Shown piece by piece: positions 7,600 through 16,183 of a stretch of 39,573 nucleotides of DNA. Position 1 is the stretch's first letter; every line of letters starts with the position of its first letter. The DNA comes from REEB95 sp035275845 (lineage in GTDB: Bacteria > Pseudomonadota > Alphaproteobacteria > ATCC43930 > CGMCC-115725), in contig DATEMD010000080.1 of assembly GCA_035275845.1 (NCBI GenBank), forward strand, positions 1-39,573, written 5' to 3'. The position numbers and the translations under genes were made by a program. The notes beneath the pieces are model-generated. The model ran no database searches. It saw nothing but the letters and a program-made list of their open reading frames with translations, and was not told where the DNA came from.

Positions 7600-8837
7600 T
7601 GAGCGCGGCGCAGCGGCTCAAGGATGCGGCGCTGACCACGCTGGTCGCCTTCGCGCTCGCATTTCCGTTGCTGGGATTTCAGACCACCGAAACCGGTGAC
7701 GGATACATCACACGCTTCAACTGGGTTGCGATCGCGACGGTCACCGCCTTCGTCGGCCGGATACTGCTCGGCTTCGTGCCGCAGCGGTTCCATCTGCGTC
7801 AATATGCGGTGCGTTACACGGCGTTACCCGAGGGCAGGGCCGTGGCCTTAGCCGCCGCCGCAGTGATCCTGCTCGCCATCGTGCTGCCGATCTCGCCGTT
7901 CGGCTCGCGCCGGACGATTGATCTTGCGACGCTCGCGTTGATCTACGTCATTCTCGGTTGGGGTCTGAACATCGTGGTCGGCCTCGCCGGTTTGCTCGAT
8001 CTCGGTTACGTCGCGTTCTATGCCGTCGGCGCCTATTCCTTCGCATTGGCCGCCGAATGGTACGGCCTGTCGTTTTGGGAAATGCTGCCGGTCGCCGGCA
8101 TGATCGCCGCCCTCGCGGGAGTCCTGCTCGGACTTCCGGTCTTGCGTTTGCGAGGCGATTATCTCGCTATCGTCACGCTCGGTTTCGGCGAAATCGTCCG
8201 CATCGTGCTCAACAATTGGAGTGCGGTAACCAACGGGCCGAACGGCATCGGCGACATCCCGCGTCCGACGGTTTTCGGCATGCCGATTTCGCCCGGCGCG
8301 CCGGCGGGCATGACGAGCTTCAACAATTTCTTCGGCGTCGAATACGATCCGCTCCAGCGGCTCATCTGGCTCTATTACGTCTGCCTGGCAGCGGCACTGG
8401 CCATTAATTGGTTCAGTTTACGGATCAGGCGGTTGCCGGTCGGCCGCGCGTGGGAAGCGCTGCGCGAGGACGAGATCGCTTGCCGCGCCTTGGGCCTCAA
8501 CCCCCATACGATCAAGCTCACCGCCTTCGCGACTGGCGCCATGATCGGCGGTTTCGCCGGTGCGATCTTCGCGGCGAAGCAAGGCTTCATCAGCCCCGAA
8601 AGCTTCAACTTTCAGGAATCCGCGACCGTGCTTTCGATCGTGGTGTTGGGCGGCATGGGCAGCCAGCTCGGCGTCGCATTGGCGGCGGTGATCCTGGCGA
8701 CGCTGCCGGAATTCGGCCGCGAGTTGGCGCAGTACCGCATGCTGTTTTTCGGCGCGGCGATGGTCGCGATCATGATTTGGCGGCCACGCGGACTCTTCAC
8801 CATGCGCGCGCCATCGGTACGGCTCAACCAGAAATGA
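7599..8837 (+). CDS. livM: branched-chain amino acid ABC transporter permease LivM
   Basis: LivM is the second membrane permease of the Liv importer. The 412-residue protein has an N-terminal part of about 115 residues with three hydrophobic segments, as in other long LivM proteins. The conserved core starts at LIYVILGWGLNIVVGLAGLL and includes LRLRGDYLAIVTLGFGEI and the cytoplasmic loop WEALREDEIACRALGLNPHT that docks on the ATPases. The C-terminal GGMGSQLGVALAAVILATLP matches the family. Its start codon overlaps the livH stop by one base, and its TGA overlaps the livG ATG (ATGA), so expression of the set is coupled. Confidence 0.93.
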   Translation: MSAAQRLKDAALTTLVAFALAFPLLGFQTTETGDGYITRFNWVAIATVTAFVGRILLGFVPQRFHLRQYAVRYTALPEGRAVALAAAAVILLAIVLPISPFGSRRTIDLATLALIYVILGWGLNIVVGLAGLLDLGYVAFYAVGAYSFALAAEWYGLSFWEMLPVAGMIAALAGVLLGLPVLRLRGDYLAIVTLGFGEIVRIVLNNWSAVTNGPNGIGDIPRPTVFGMPISPGAPAGMTSFNNFFGVEYDPLQRLIWLYYVCLAAALAINWFSLRIRRLPVGRAWEALREDEIACRALGLNPHTIKLTAFATGAMIGGFAGAIFAAKQGFISPESFNFQESATVLSIVVLGGMGSQLGVALAAVILATLPEFGRELAQYRMLFFGAAMVAIMIWRPRGLFTMRAPSVRLNQK

Positions 8838-9637
8838 CCCACGACGCGTTGCTGACGGTGGACAACTTGTCGATGCGCTTTGGCGGCGTGGTCGCGGTCA
8901 ACGATGTCTCGTTCACCGCTTACGGACACGAGATCACCGCCATCATCGGACCCAACGGCGCCGGCAAGACGACGGTGTTCAATTGCCTCACCGGCTTCTA
9001 CCGGCCGAGCGGCGGCAGCCTGGCCTTGACCCGCGACGGCAAAAGCTTGCGGCTCGAGCGTCTGAAAGGCCATCGCATCGTGCGCGACGCCGGCGTCGTG
9101 CGCACGTTCCAGAACGTGCGGTTGTTTGCCGGAATGACCGTGCTCGAAAACCTCGTCGTGGCGCAGCATGCCGTTCTCACGCGCGCGAGCTATTACAATT
9201 TCGGCGGCTTGCTCGGGCTCAAGAGCCATCGCGACGCCGAACGCGCGGCGGTCGCGCGCGCACGCGAATGGCTCGATCGGATCGATCTCACCGCGCGCGC
9301 CGACGAACCTGCCGGCAATCTGCCGTACGGCGCGCAGCGCCGGCTCGAAATCGCGCGCGCGATGTGCACCGGGCCGCGGCTGTTGTGCCTCGACGAACCG
9401 GCCGCAGGCCTCAACCCGCACGAAAGCGCCGATCTCGCGCGCTTCCTGGTTTCGATCCGCGACCGCTTCGGGATCGGCGTGTTGCTCATCGAGCATGACA
9501 TGAGCGTAGTGATGGGCATTTCGGACCACATCATCGTGCTCAATTACGGGCAGAAGATCGCGGATGGCACGGCCGCCGAAATCCGCCACGACCCGACCGT
9601 GATCGCCGCCTATCTCGGCGAGGAGGAAGAGGCGTGA
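8834..9637 (+). CDS. livG: branched-chain amino acid ABC transporter ATP-binding protein LivG
   Basis: LivG is one of the two cytoplasmic ATPases that power the Liv importer. The 267-residue sequence has a Walker A motif GPNGAGKTT (39-47), a Walker B LLCLDEPAAGLN (183-194), and the switch histidine in LLIEHDMSVVMG (H221). The ABC signature reads LPYGAQRRLEIARA (163-176) instead of the standard LSGGQ, which is usual for LivG. The long insertion between residues 85 and 160 and the C-terminal EIRHDPTVIAAYLGEE are also typical. ATG 8834 overlaps the livM stop by four bases, and its own stop overlaps the GTG of livF. Confidence 0.94.
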   Translation: MTHDALLTVDNLSMRFGGVVAVNDVSFTAYGHEITAIIGPNGAGKTTVFNCLTGFYRPSGGSLALTRDGKSLRLERLKGHRIVRDAGVVRTFQNVRLFAGMTVLENLVVAQHAVLTRASYYNFGGLLGLKSHRDAERAAVARAREWLDRIDLTARADEPAGNLPYGAQRRLEIARAMCTGPRLLCLDEPAAGLNPHESADLARFLVSIRDRFGIGVLLIEHDMSVVMGISDHIIVLNYGQKIADGTAAEIRHDPTVIAAYLGEEEEA

Positions 9638-10365
9638 GCACACTCCTCGACATCGCGGGCCTGCACGCCGCCTACGGCAGGATCGAGGCGCTAAAGGGTG
9701 TGGACCTGACGGTTGCGGCCGGCGAGATCGTATCGTTGATCGGCGCCAACGGCGCTGGCAAATCCACGTTGCTGATGACGATTTGCGGTCGGCCGCGCGC
9801 GGCCCAAGGTCGTATCATCTTCGACGGCCGCGACATCACGCAGCTGCCGACCTTCGCGATCGTCCGCCTCGGCATCGCGCAGGCGCCCGAAGGGCGGCGC
9901 ATTTTCCCGCGCATGACGGTACTGGAAAATCTCCAGATCGGCGCGACCGCGGCGCCGCCGGAACGCTTCGAGCGCGATCTCGCACGCGCCTTCGAGCTCT
10001 TTCCGATCCTCGGCGAGCGCCGTCACCAGCGCGGCGGCACGCTCTCGGGCGGCGAACAGCAGATGTTGGCGATCGCGCGCGCGCTGATGAGCCGGCCGCG
10101 GCTGTTGTTGCTGGATGAGCCTTCGCTTGGCCTCGCGCCGCTCATCGCCAAACAGATCTTCGGCGTGATCCGCGCGATCAACGCGGACGAGAAAATTACC
10201 GTCTTGCTGGTCGAGCAAAACGCGCATCACGCGCTCCGGCTGGCACATCGCGCTTATGTCCTTCAGGCCGGCAAAATCGTGCTGTCCGGTAGCGGTGCCG
10301 AGCTGCTGGCCAACGCAGAAGTGCGCGCGGCCTATCTTGAAGGTGGCGCGCGCGGTGCCGCTTAA
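9634..10365 (+). CDS. livF: branched-chain amino acid ABC transporter ATP-binding protein LivF
   Basis: LivF pairs with LivG as the second ATPase of the importer. The 243-residue protein shows Walker A GANGAGKST (37-45), the family-typical QAPEGRRIFPRMTVLENL (83-100), a canonical ABC signature LSGGEQQ (137-143) and Walker B LLLLDEPSLGL (157-167), followed by LLVEQNAHHAL. It starts with GTG inside the livG stop region (GTGA, four-base overlap). The stop is followed by 50 bases before the binding-protein gene, so a separate ribosome binding site serves that gene. Confidence 0.94.
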   Translation: MSTLLDIAGLHAAYGRIEALKGVDLTVAAGEIVSLIGANGAGKSTLLMTICGRPRAAQGRIIFDGRDITQLPTFAIVRLGIAQAPEGRRIFPRMTVLENLQIGATAAPPERFERDLARAFELFPILGERRHQRGGTLSGGEQQMLAIARALMSRPRLLLLDEPSLGLAPLIAKQIFGVIRAINADEKITVLLVEQNAHHALRLAHRAYVLQAGKIVLSGSGAELLANAEVRAAYLEGGARGAA

Positions 10366-10415
10366 CCACCGTCTCGTCTTTTGCTAAGCTGCCGGAACAC
10401 TTAGGGGAGGTTTGC

Positions 10416-11534
10416 ATGCGTTGGACAGTGCGGATTTTGCTGGCGGCCGCCATGGCCGCGGCTTCGGCAAGCGCTTACGCCCAGGACATCAAGATCGCTG
10501 CCGTCGGACCGATGACTGGCGCCGAGGCCGCCGTCGGCGAGCAATTCCGGCGCGGCGCCGAGATGGCCGTCAAGGACATCAATGCGCATGGCGGCGTGCT
10601 CGGGCGTAAGCTGGTGTTGACCATCGGCGACGACGCTTGCGATCCGAAACAGGCGGTGAGCGTCGCCAATCAACTCGCCAACGCCGGTGTCGTTTTCGTC
10701 GCCGGCCATTATTGCTCGAGCACGTCGATCCCGGCGTCGGCGGTCTATGCCGACAGCAATATCCTCCAGATCAGCCCGGCTTCGACCAATCCGGTGTACA
10801 CCGACGATGCCTTCAAGAAGGGCTGGATCAACGTCTTCCGCGTGTGTGGCCGCGACGACAGCCAGGGCCGCATCGCCGGCAACTACATCGCCTCGCGCTT
10901 CAAGGGGCAAGCCGTGGCGGTGATCGACGACAAGTCGACCTACGGCAAGGGCCTCGCCGACGAAACCATCAAGGCGATGGCGGCGCGCGGCGTGAAGCCT
11001 GCGGTCCACGATTCCATCAACGCAGGCGACAGCGACTTCTCAGCGATCATCTCCAAGATGAAAGCGGCCAACGTCAAGGCGATCTATTTCGGCGGCTATT
11101 ATCGCGAAGCCGGCCTCATCGTGCGCCAGTCGAAGGAACAGGGGCTTAACGCCGTGCTGATGGGCGGCGACGCGCTGGTGACAACCGACTTGTGGAAGAT
11201 CACCGGCGTTGCCGGCACCGGCACGCTGATGACCTTCCCGCCGGATCCGCGCAACCTCGCCGTGGCGCAGCCCATCGTGAAGGAATTCAAGGCCGGCGGC
11301 TACGATCCCGAGGGCTACACGCTCTACACCTACGCCGCCGTTCAGGTGTTCGCCGAAGCCGCGGCGAAGGCGCACTCGATCAAGGTCGCCGACCTGTCGA
11401 AGACGATGAAGGCCAACAAGTTCAACACCGTCATCGGCACGATCGGCTTCGACAAGAAGGGCGACGTCGTCGGACCGGACTACGTGGTCTATGGCTGGAA
11501 CAACGACGGAAACTACGCCGAGTTGAAACGCTAG
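10416..11534 (+). CDS. periplasmic branched-chain amino acid-binding protein (LivJ/LivK type)
   Basis: This is the substrate-binding subunit that captures branched-chain amino acids (or related compounds) in the periplasm and delivers them to LivHM. Residues 1-23 form a Sec signal peptide ending in ASAYAQ, with mature protein likely starting at DIKIAAVGPMTG. The type I periplasmic-binding fold is evident from GAEAAVGEQFRRGAEMAVKD, the GHYCSSTSIPAS segment of the ligand site, and QVFAEAAAKAHS near the C-terminus. Length (372) is normal. It has its own strong ribosome binding site GGGGAGG (10404-10410). This probably raises expression above that of the permeases, as binding proteins are needed in excess. 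The exact ligand cannot be read from sequence. Confidence 0.9.
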   Translation: MRWTVRILLAAAMAAASASAYAQDIKIAAVGPMTGAEAAVGEQFRRGAEMAVKDINAHGGVLGRKLVLTIGDDACDPKQAVSVANQLANAGVVFVAGHYCSSTSIPASAVYADSNILQISPASTNPVYTDDAFKKGWINVFRVCGRDDSQGRIAGNYIASRFKGQAVAVIDDKSTYGKGLADETIKAMAARGVKPAVHDSINAGDSDFSAIISKMKAANVKAIYFGGYYREAGLIVRQSKEQGLNAVLMGGDALVTTDLWKITGVAGTGTLMTFPPDPRNLAVAQPIVKEFKAGGYDPEGYTLYTYAAVQVFAEAAAKAHSIKVADLSKTMKANKFNTVIGTIGFDKKGDVVGPDYVVYGWNNDGNYAELKR

Positions 11535-11553
11535 CCGCGCGGACCGCGGCGGG

Positions 11554-11586
11554 AAGGGCGACGCGGCGTTAGTCGCCCTTCTTCTT
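11554..11586 (+). terminator. terminator of the liv operon
   Basis: A 9-bp perfect stem AAGGGCGAC (11554-11562) pairs with GTCGCCCTT (11572-11580) around a 9-base loop and is followed by the T-rich CTTCTT. It lies 20 bases after the binding-protein stop and overlaps the 3' end of the convergent mucR gene. It lacks a T-run in the mucR direction. Confidence 0.65.
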
Positions 11587-12000
11587 GCCGGCGCCTTTGC
11601 CGAGACCGATCTCTTTGGCGAACGCCGAGCGTTGCTTGGCGTAGTTCGGCGCAACCATCGGGTAGTCGGCCGCCAGACCCCATTTCTGGCGATATTGCTC
11701 GGGCGTCATGCCGTACTCGGTGCGCAGGTGGCGCTTGAGCATCTTCAATTTACGACCGTCTTCGAGACAGATGATGAACTCCGGCGTCACCGACTTCTTG
11801 ATCGGTACGGCCGGCTTGAGGTCCGCCGCTTTCGGCATGTTGACGCGTCCGTCGATCGACTTCAGCGAGCCGTAGATCGAATTGATCACGTCGGTGATCT
11901 GGGCCGTGGGTACGCTGTTCTTGCGCAAATAAGCGGCGACCATTTGCGCCGTCATACGCAGGAAATCGTCGCTGCTCGGCTTGGGCGCGTCGTCGGCCAT
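11569..12000 (-). CDS. mucR: MucR/Ros family transcriptional regulator
   Basis: MucR proteins are alphaproteobacterial H-NS-like regulators that bind AT-rich sites and control exopolysaccharide, motility, virulence and cell-cycle genes. The 143-residue sequence has the N-terminal oligomerisation region (FLRMTAQMVAAYLRKNSVP) and the Ros-type DNA-binding domain from FIICLEDGRKLKMLKRHL (75-92) to MTPEQYRQKWGL. In zinc-binding Ros the site is Cys-Cys-His-His, and many MucR proteins use Cys-Asp-His-His. Here C78, D81 and H91 are present but the last histidine position is occupied by E95/Y96, so zinc binding is doubtful, as in the zinc-less Ros homologues of Mesorhizobium. The C-terminal tail is lysine- and glycine-rich. 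A strong promoter lies directly upstream, and autoregulation is usual for this family. Confidence 0.92.
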   Translation of the reverse strand: MADDAPKPSSDDFLRMTAQMVAAYLRKNSVPTAQITDVINSIYGSLKSIDGRVNMPKAADLKPAVPIKKSVTPEFIICLEDGRKLKMLKRHLRTEYGMTPEQYRQKWGLAADYPMVAPNYAKQRSAFAKEIGLGKGAGKKKGD

Positions 12001-12031
12001 GGGTGCTGCCTCGATGGGGAAGGAACCGGCT

Positions 12032-12061
12032 GATATAGGGCGAAGGCCAAGTTTCTGTCAA
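12032..12061 (-). promoter_or_regulatory. sigma-70 promoter of mucR
   Basis: Read on the minus strand, a perfect -35 TTGACA (12056-12061) is followed after 18 bases by TATATC (12032-12037), or after 17 bases by CTATAT. The transcription start should fall near 12025, leaving a leader of about 25 bases before the mucR ATG. Confidence 0.7.
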
Positions 12062-12234
12062 ATCGCCCCAGTATTCGCGCCACGAATTACTGCATTGTTT
12101 CGGCCCGCGGCCGCCCGAATGCGGGCCAGCGCCTCGGCTATGATTTAGCGACGCGACGGATGGTATGCGGCTGACTTTACGAACCGATATCTGGTAGATT
12201 CGCCGCAGGTTATTAGGACTGTTTTCCTGGGGCC

Positions 12235-12684
12235 ATGACCGAGACTATCGCCATCGCCGCCGATCACGGCGGATATGACCTGAAATGCCTTCTCCTGCCC
12301 GAATTGCAGGCGCTCGGCCTTGGCGTCCTCGATCTCGGCACCGACGGCCGTGAATCCGTCGATTATCCGGATTTCGCGGACGCCGTCGCCCGTGCAGTCG
12401 ATGACGGACGCGCGCGCTGGGGATTGCTCGTCTGCGGCACCGGTATTGGCATGTCGATGGCCGCCAACCGCCATCGCGGCGTGCGCGCCGCGCTGGTGCA
12501 TGACGGCCTAACCGCGCGTCTGGCGCGCCAACACAACGATGCCAACGTGCTGGTGCTTGGCGGCCGCATCCTTGGACCCGAGCTGGCCAAGGATTGCATC
12601 AAAATCTTTTTTGCAACGCCGTTCGAAGGTGGCCGTCACGCGCGGCGCGTCGCCAAATTTTCACCGGCAAAGGCGCCGGTATGA
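12235..12684 (+). CDS. rpiB: ribose-5-phosphate isomerase B
   Basis: RpiB interconverts ribose 5-phosphate and ribulose 5-phosphate in the pentose phosphate pathway. The 149-residue protein starts with IAIAADHGGYDLK, whose D10-H11 bind the sugar phosphate. It contains the catalytic cysteine C67 in VCGTGIGMSMAANR and the segment ARQHNDANVLVLGGR. RpiB next to glyA is a recurrent alphaproteobacterial pair, and ribulose 5-phosphate is also the substrate of RibB encoded downstream. The stop codon overlaps the glyA ATG by four bases. The 234-base gap to mucR holds the mucR promoter and a GC-rich inverted repeat at 12102-12127. No clear promoter for this gene could be assigned. Confidence 0.93.
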   Translation: MTETIAIAADHGGYDLKCLLLPELQALGLGVLDLGTDGRESVDYPDFADAVARAVDDGRARWGLLVCGTGIGMSMAANRHRGVRAALVHDGLTARLARQHNDANVLVLGGRILGPELAKDCIKIFFATPFEGGRHARRVAKFSPAKAPV

Positions 12685-13979
12685 CGGCTTCGAAGCCCGC
12701 GCCGGCGGCCGACCAGCTTTTCGCCGCGACGCTACCCGAGACTGATCCCGATGTCGCTGCCGCCATCGGCCGCGAACTCAAACGCCAGCAGAATCAGATC
12801 GAACTCATCGCGTCCGAGAACATCGTATCGCGCGCCGTGCTCGAGGCGCAGGGCTCGGTGCTGACCAACAAATACGCGGAAGGCTATCCCGGCCGGCGTT
12901 ATTACGGCGGCTGCGAATTCGTCGATCAGGTCGAACAATTGGCGATCGACCGCGCGAAAAAGCTTTTCGAGTGCAGCTTCGCCAACGTGCAGGCGCATTC
13001 GGGTTCACAAGCGAACCAAGCCGTGTTCCTGGCGTTGCTGAAACCCGGCGACGCGTTCATGGGCATGTCGCTCGCGGCGGGCGGTCATTTGACGCACGGC
13101 TCGCCGGTCAATTTGTCCGGCAAGTGGTTCCGGCCGATCCATTATGGCGTCCGGCGCGACGACGCGCGCATCGACATGGACGAGGTCGAGCGGCTGACGC
13201 AGGAGCATCGGCCCAAGCTCATCATCGCCGGCGGATCGGCCTATCCCCGCATCATCGACTTCGCGCGCTTCCGCAAGATCGCGGATGCGATCGGTGCGAT
13301 TTTCATGGTCGACATGGCGCATTTCGCGGGCTTGGTCGCCGGCGGCGCCCATCCGTCACCGCTGCCGCACGCCCATGTCGTCACGACGACGACTCACAAG
13401 ACGCTGCGCGGTCCGCGTGGCGGCATGATCCTGGCGAACGACGAGGAGATCGGCCGCAAGATCAATTCGGCGATCTTCCCAGGCTTGCAGGGCGGCCCGT
13501 TGATGCATGTCATCGCGGCCAAGGCAGCCATGCTGGGCGAGTGTCTGCGGCCCGCGTTCAAAACCTATGCCCGCGCGGTGGTCGATAACGCGCGCATCCT
13601 CGCTGCGACACTGTCGGAACGCCAGCTTGCGATCGTCTCAGGCGGCACCGATACACATCTGATGCTGGTCGATCTGCGGCCGAAGAAATTGACCGGCCGC
13701 GCCGCCGAAATCGCGCTCGAACGCGCCGGCATCACCTGCAACAAGAACGGCATTCCGTTCGATCCCGAAAAACCAGCGATCACGTCCGGCGTCCGCCTCG
13801 GCAGCCCCGCTGGCACGACACGCGGTTTCGGTCAGGCGGAATTCCGCCTTATCGGCGAACTCATCGTCGAAGTGCTCGATGGTCTGGTTGCCAACGGCGA
13901 CGCCGGCAACGGCGCGGTCGAGGCTTCGGTCAAAAAACGGGTCGAGGCGCTGTGCACGCGCTTCCCGGTCTACTCCTAG
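12681..13979 (+). CDS. glyA: serine hydroxymethyltransferase
   Basis: GlyA is a PLP enzyme that converts serine and tetrahydrofolate to glycine and 5,10-methylene-tetrahydrofolate, the main source of one-carbon units. The 432-residue protein carries the family signatures IELIASENIVSRAVLEAQGS (40-59) and KYAEGYPGRRYYGGCEFVD, the cofactor-binding VDMAHFAGLVA (D211, H214), and the PLP Schiff-base lysine K240 in VVTTTTHKTLRGPRGG. The start ATG overlaps the rpiB stop (ATGA), which excludes a longer N-terminus. Twelve bases separate it from nrdR, with an AGAGGA ribosome binding site between. Glycine/one-carbon and purine supply links it logically to the downstream riboflavin genes, which use GTP. 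Confidence 0.97.
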   Translation: MTASKPAPAADQLFAATLPETDPDVAAAIGRELKRQQNQIELIASENIVSRAVLEAQGSVLTNKYAEGYPGRRYYGGCEFVDQVEQLAIDRAKKLFECSFANVQAHSGSQANQAVFLALLKPGDAFMGMSLAAGGHLTHGSPVNLSGKWFRPIHYGVRRDDARIDMDEVERLTQEHRPKLIIAGGSAYPRIIDFARFRKIADAIGAIFMVDMAHFAGLVAGGAHPSPLPHAHVVTTTTHKTLRGPRGGMILANDEEIGRKINSAIFPGLQGGPLMHVIAAKAAMLGECLRPAFKTYARAVVDNARILAATLSERQLAIVSGGTDTHLMLVDLRPKKLTGRAAEIALERAGITCNKNGIPFDPEKPAITSGVRLGSPAGTTRGFGQAEFRLIGELIVEVLDGLVANGDAGNGAVEASVKKRVEALCTRFPVYS

Positions 13980-13991
13980 GAGAGGAAAACG

Positions 13992-14459
13992 ATGCGTTGT
14001 CCGTTCTGCGGATGCGAAGACACCCAGGTCAAAGACTCGCGGCCGACCGACGATCGAGCCTCGATCCGACGGCGGCGGCTCTGCCCGAATTGCGCCGCGC
14101 GTTTCACGACGTTCGAGCGCGTGCAGTTGCGCGAACTGACCGTCATCAAGAAGAATAACCAGCGCGAGCCGTTCGAGCGCGACAAGCTGGCGCGCTCCAT
14201 CCAGATCGCGCTCCGCAAACGGCCGGTCGAAGGCGAACGCGTCGAACGTGCGATCAATTCGATCGTCCGTCAGCTCGAAAGCTCCGGCGAGACCGAAATC
14301 AAAAGCGATCTGATCGGCGAATTGGTGATGGAAATGCTGGCGACGCTCGATCCGGTCGCTTATGTCCGCTTCGCCTCAGTCTACCGCAACTTCCGCGAGG
14401 CGAAGGATTTCGGCGAGTTCATCGATCGCTTGGATCGCTTGGCCACCGAACGCGACTGA
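13992..14459 (+). CDS. nrdR: transcriptional repressor NrdR of ribonucleotide reductase genes
   Basis: NrdR senses ATP/dATP through an ATP-cone and represses ribonucleotide reductase (nrd) genes at NrdR boxes. The 155-residue protein has the N-terminal zinc ribbon with C3, C6, C31 and C34 (MRCPFCGCEDTQVKDSR and LCPNCAARFTTFE), followed by the ATP-cone (about 49-139), with KKNNQREPFERDKLARSI near its start. Length is exactly typical. It lies between glyA and ribD, an order widely kept in proteobacteria. No nrd genes are in the window, so its regulatory targets lie elsewhere. Confidence 0.97.
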   Translation: MRCPFCGCEDTQVKDSRPTDDRASIRRRRLCPNCAARFTTFERVQLRELTVIKKNNQREPFERDKLARSIQIALRKRPVEGERVERAINSIVRQLESSGETEIKSDLIGELVMEMLATLDPVAYVRFASVYRNFREAKDFGEFIDRLDRLATERD

Positions 14460-14469
14460 AAGCGATGTG

Positions 14470-15567
14470 ATGAGCGACGTTCGCTTCATGCGCGCGGCGC
14501 TGGCGCTGGCGCGGCGCGGCCTTGGCCGCACCTGGCCCAATCCCAGCGTCGGCTGTTTGATCGTCAAAGATGGAGTGGTCGTCGGCCGAGGCTGGACCCA
14601 GCCGGGTGGACGGCCGCACGCCGAAGCCGACGCGTTGGCGCGCGCCGGACGCAACGCCAAAGGCGCCGACGCCTACGTCACGCTCGAGCCGTGCTGCCAT
14701 CACGGGAAAACACCGCCGTGTACCGACGCGCTGATCGCTGCCGGCATTCGCCACGCGATCGTTGCCATCGAAGATCCCGATCCGCGCGTCTCCGGCAAAG
14801 GCGTCGCGGCGTTGCGTGCGGCAGGAATCGTCGTCGATATCGGCCTGTGCGCGGACGAAGCGCGCGACATCAACGCTGGATTTTTGTCGAACGTCGCGCG
14901 CGGCCGACCTTTGATCACCTTGAAGCTGGCGACGTCGCTGGATGGTCGCCTTGCGGTGGCGTCGGGTGAAAGCCGATGGATCACCGGCGAACCGGCGCGC
15001 GCGCGCGGCCATCTGTTGCGCGCAACGAACGACGCCGTGATGGTCGGCAGCGGCACGGTCCTTGCCGACGATCCTGAGCTAACCTGCCGTCTACCCGGTC
15101 TGGGTGACCACAGCCCCGTGCGTGTTGTCATCGACGGCAGCATGCGCGTGCCACTGACCGCGCGCCTCGTCGCCGACGCCCGACAAACGCCGACATGGTT
15201 CATCGTGCGTCACGGCATCGGCGGCGAACGGCGAACGGCCCTCGCGAGTTGCGGTGTCGAAGTGATCGACGTGCCGGCGGGCGCGACGGGTGAAACCGAT
15301 CTCGCCGCGGCCCTGGCCGCACTCGGTAGCCGGGGCATCACCCGCGTCCTGGTGGAAGGCGGCGCCCGGCTTGCGGCGGCTCTCGTGCGCGGCGGCTTGG
15401 TCGACCGGATCGCCTGGTTCCACGCACCGTCGTTGATCGGCGGCGACGGGCGGCCGGCGCTCGATGCGCTCGGTGTAACTGCGCCAGGCGAAGCGCCGCA
15501 CTTCGTCCGCGTCGGCGTTGAGGCGATCGGCGACGATATGCTGGAAACGCTCCAACGTGCGGTTTAA
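14470..15567 (+). CDS. ribD: bifunctional diaminohydroxyphosphoribosylaminopyrimidine deaminase / 5-amino-6-(5-phosphoribosylamino)uracil reductase
   Basis: RibD catalyses the second and third steps of riboflavin synthesis: deamination of the pyrimidine and NADPH-dependent reduction of the ribosyl chain. The N-terminal deaminase domain holds the zinc site H50-A-E52 (RPHAEADAL) and C75/C84 (LEPCCHHGKTPPC). The C-terminal reductase domain begins near residue 150 (PLITLKLATSLDGRLAVASG) and includes SRWITGEPARARGHLLRA and VLVEGGARLAAALVRGGLVD. Length 365 is normal. The start ATG at 14470 is 10 bases after the nrdR stop. A GTG at 14467 is directly upstream in frame and cannot be excluded. Confidence 0.95.
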   Translation: MSDVRFMRAALALARRGLGRTWPNPSVGCLIVKDGVVVGRGWTQPGGRPHAEADALARAGRNAKGADAYVTLEPCCHHGKTPPCTDALIAAGIRHAIVAIEDPDPRVSGKGVAALRAAGIVVDIGLCADEARDINAGFLSNVARGRPLITLKLATSLDGRLAVASGESRWITGEPARARGHLLRATNDAVMVGSGTVLADDPELTCRLPGLGDHSPVRVVIDGSMRVPLTARLVADARQTPTWFIVRHGIGGERRTALASCGVEVIDVPAGATGETDLAAALAALGSRGITRVLVEGGARLAAALVRGGLVDRIAWFHAPSLIGGDGRPALDALGVTAPGEAPHFVRVGVEAIGDDMLETLQRAV

Positions 15568-15589
15568 GGTGGCGCCCTAAGGTATTGCC

Positions 15590-16183
15590 ATGTTTACCGG
15601 AATCATTGCCGACTGCGGCACCATCCGCGCCGTGAGGCCGGGCGCCGACAGCGTCTTCGAAATTTCGACGGCGCTCGACCTGGGCGACCTGGCACTGGGC
15701 GCTTCGGTTGCCTGCGCCGGCGTCTGTCTTTCTGTCGTTGAGAAGGGCGGCGATTGGTTCGCGGTGCAGGTGTCGTCCGAAACCCGCATGCGGTCGACCG
15801 CCGGCGCGTGGCGGACTGGTACGCGGCTTAATCTCGAACGTTCGCTGCGCCTTGGCGATGAGATGGGCGGCCATATCGTCCTTGGCCACGTCGACGCGAT
15901 GGCCGAGTTGGTCGCGCGGCGGCCGGACGGTGAATCGCTCCGTTTGACCTTCGAAGTCCCGCGCGGCTGCGAACTGTCGATCGCACCCAAAGGGTCGATC
16001 ACACTCGACGGTGTCTCGCTGACCGTGAACGAAGTCGAAGGCCGCCGTTTCGGCGTCAACATCATTCCGATCACGCGTGCGCAAACGACGCTCGACACGT
16101 TGCGGCCCGGTGACGCCGTCAATCTCGAGCTCGATGTGATCGCGCGCTATGTCGCGCGCCTGTTGGCGCGGGAGCCGGCATGA
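15590..16183 (+). CDS. ribE: riboflavin synthase, alpha subunit type
   Basis: This enzyme dismutates two 6,7-dimethyl-8-ribityllumazine molecules to riboflavin and 5-amino-6-ribitylamino-uracil, the last step of the pathway. The 197-residue protein begins with the invariant MFTGIIADCGTI and consists of two similar lumazine-binding barrels. The first contains LGASVACAGVCLSVVE and the second GSITLDGVSLTVNEVEG, with GGHIVLGHVDAMAELV between them. The stop codon overlaps the ribBA start by four bases (ATGA), placing it firmly in the riboflavin operon. In some nomenclatures this gene is called ribC. Confidence 0.95.
   Translation: MFTGIIADCGTIRAVRPGADSVFEISTALDLGDLALGASVACAGVCLSVVEKGGDWFAVQVSSETRMRSTAGAWRTGTRLNLERSLRLGDEMGGHIVLGHVDAMAELVARRPDGESLRLTFEVPRGCELSIAPKGSITLDGVSLTVNEVEGRRFGVNIIPITRAQTTLDTLRPGDAVNLELDVIARYVARLLAREPA

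Noticed and set aside
14460..14469. Possible FMN riboswitch for the riboflavin genes
   Set aside because: Only 10 bases separate nrdR and ribD, and no other gap in the riboflavin cluster is large enough to hold an RFN element.
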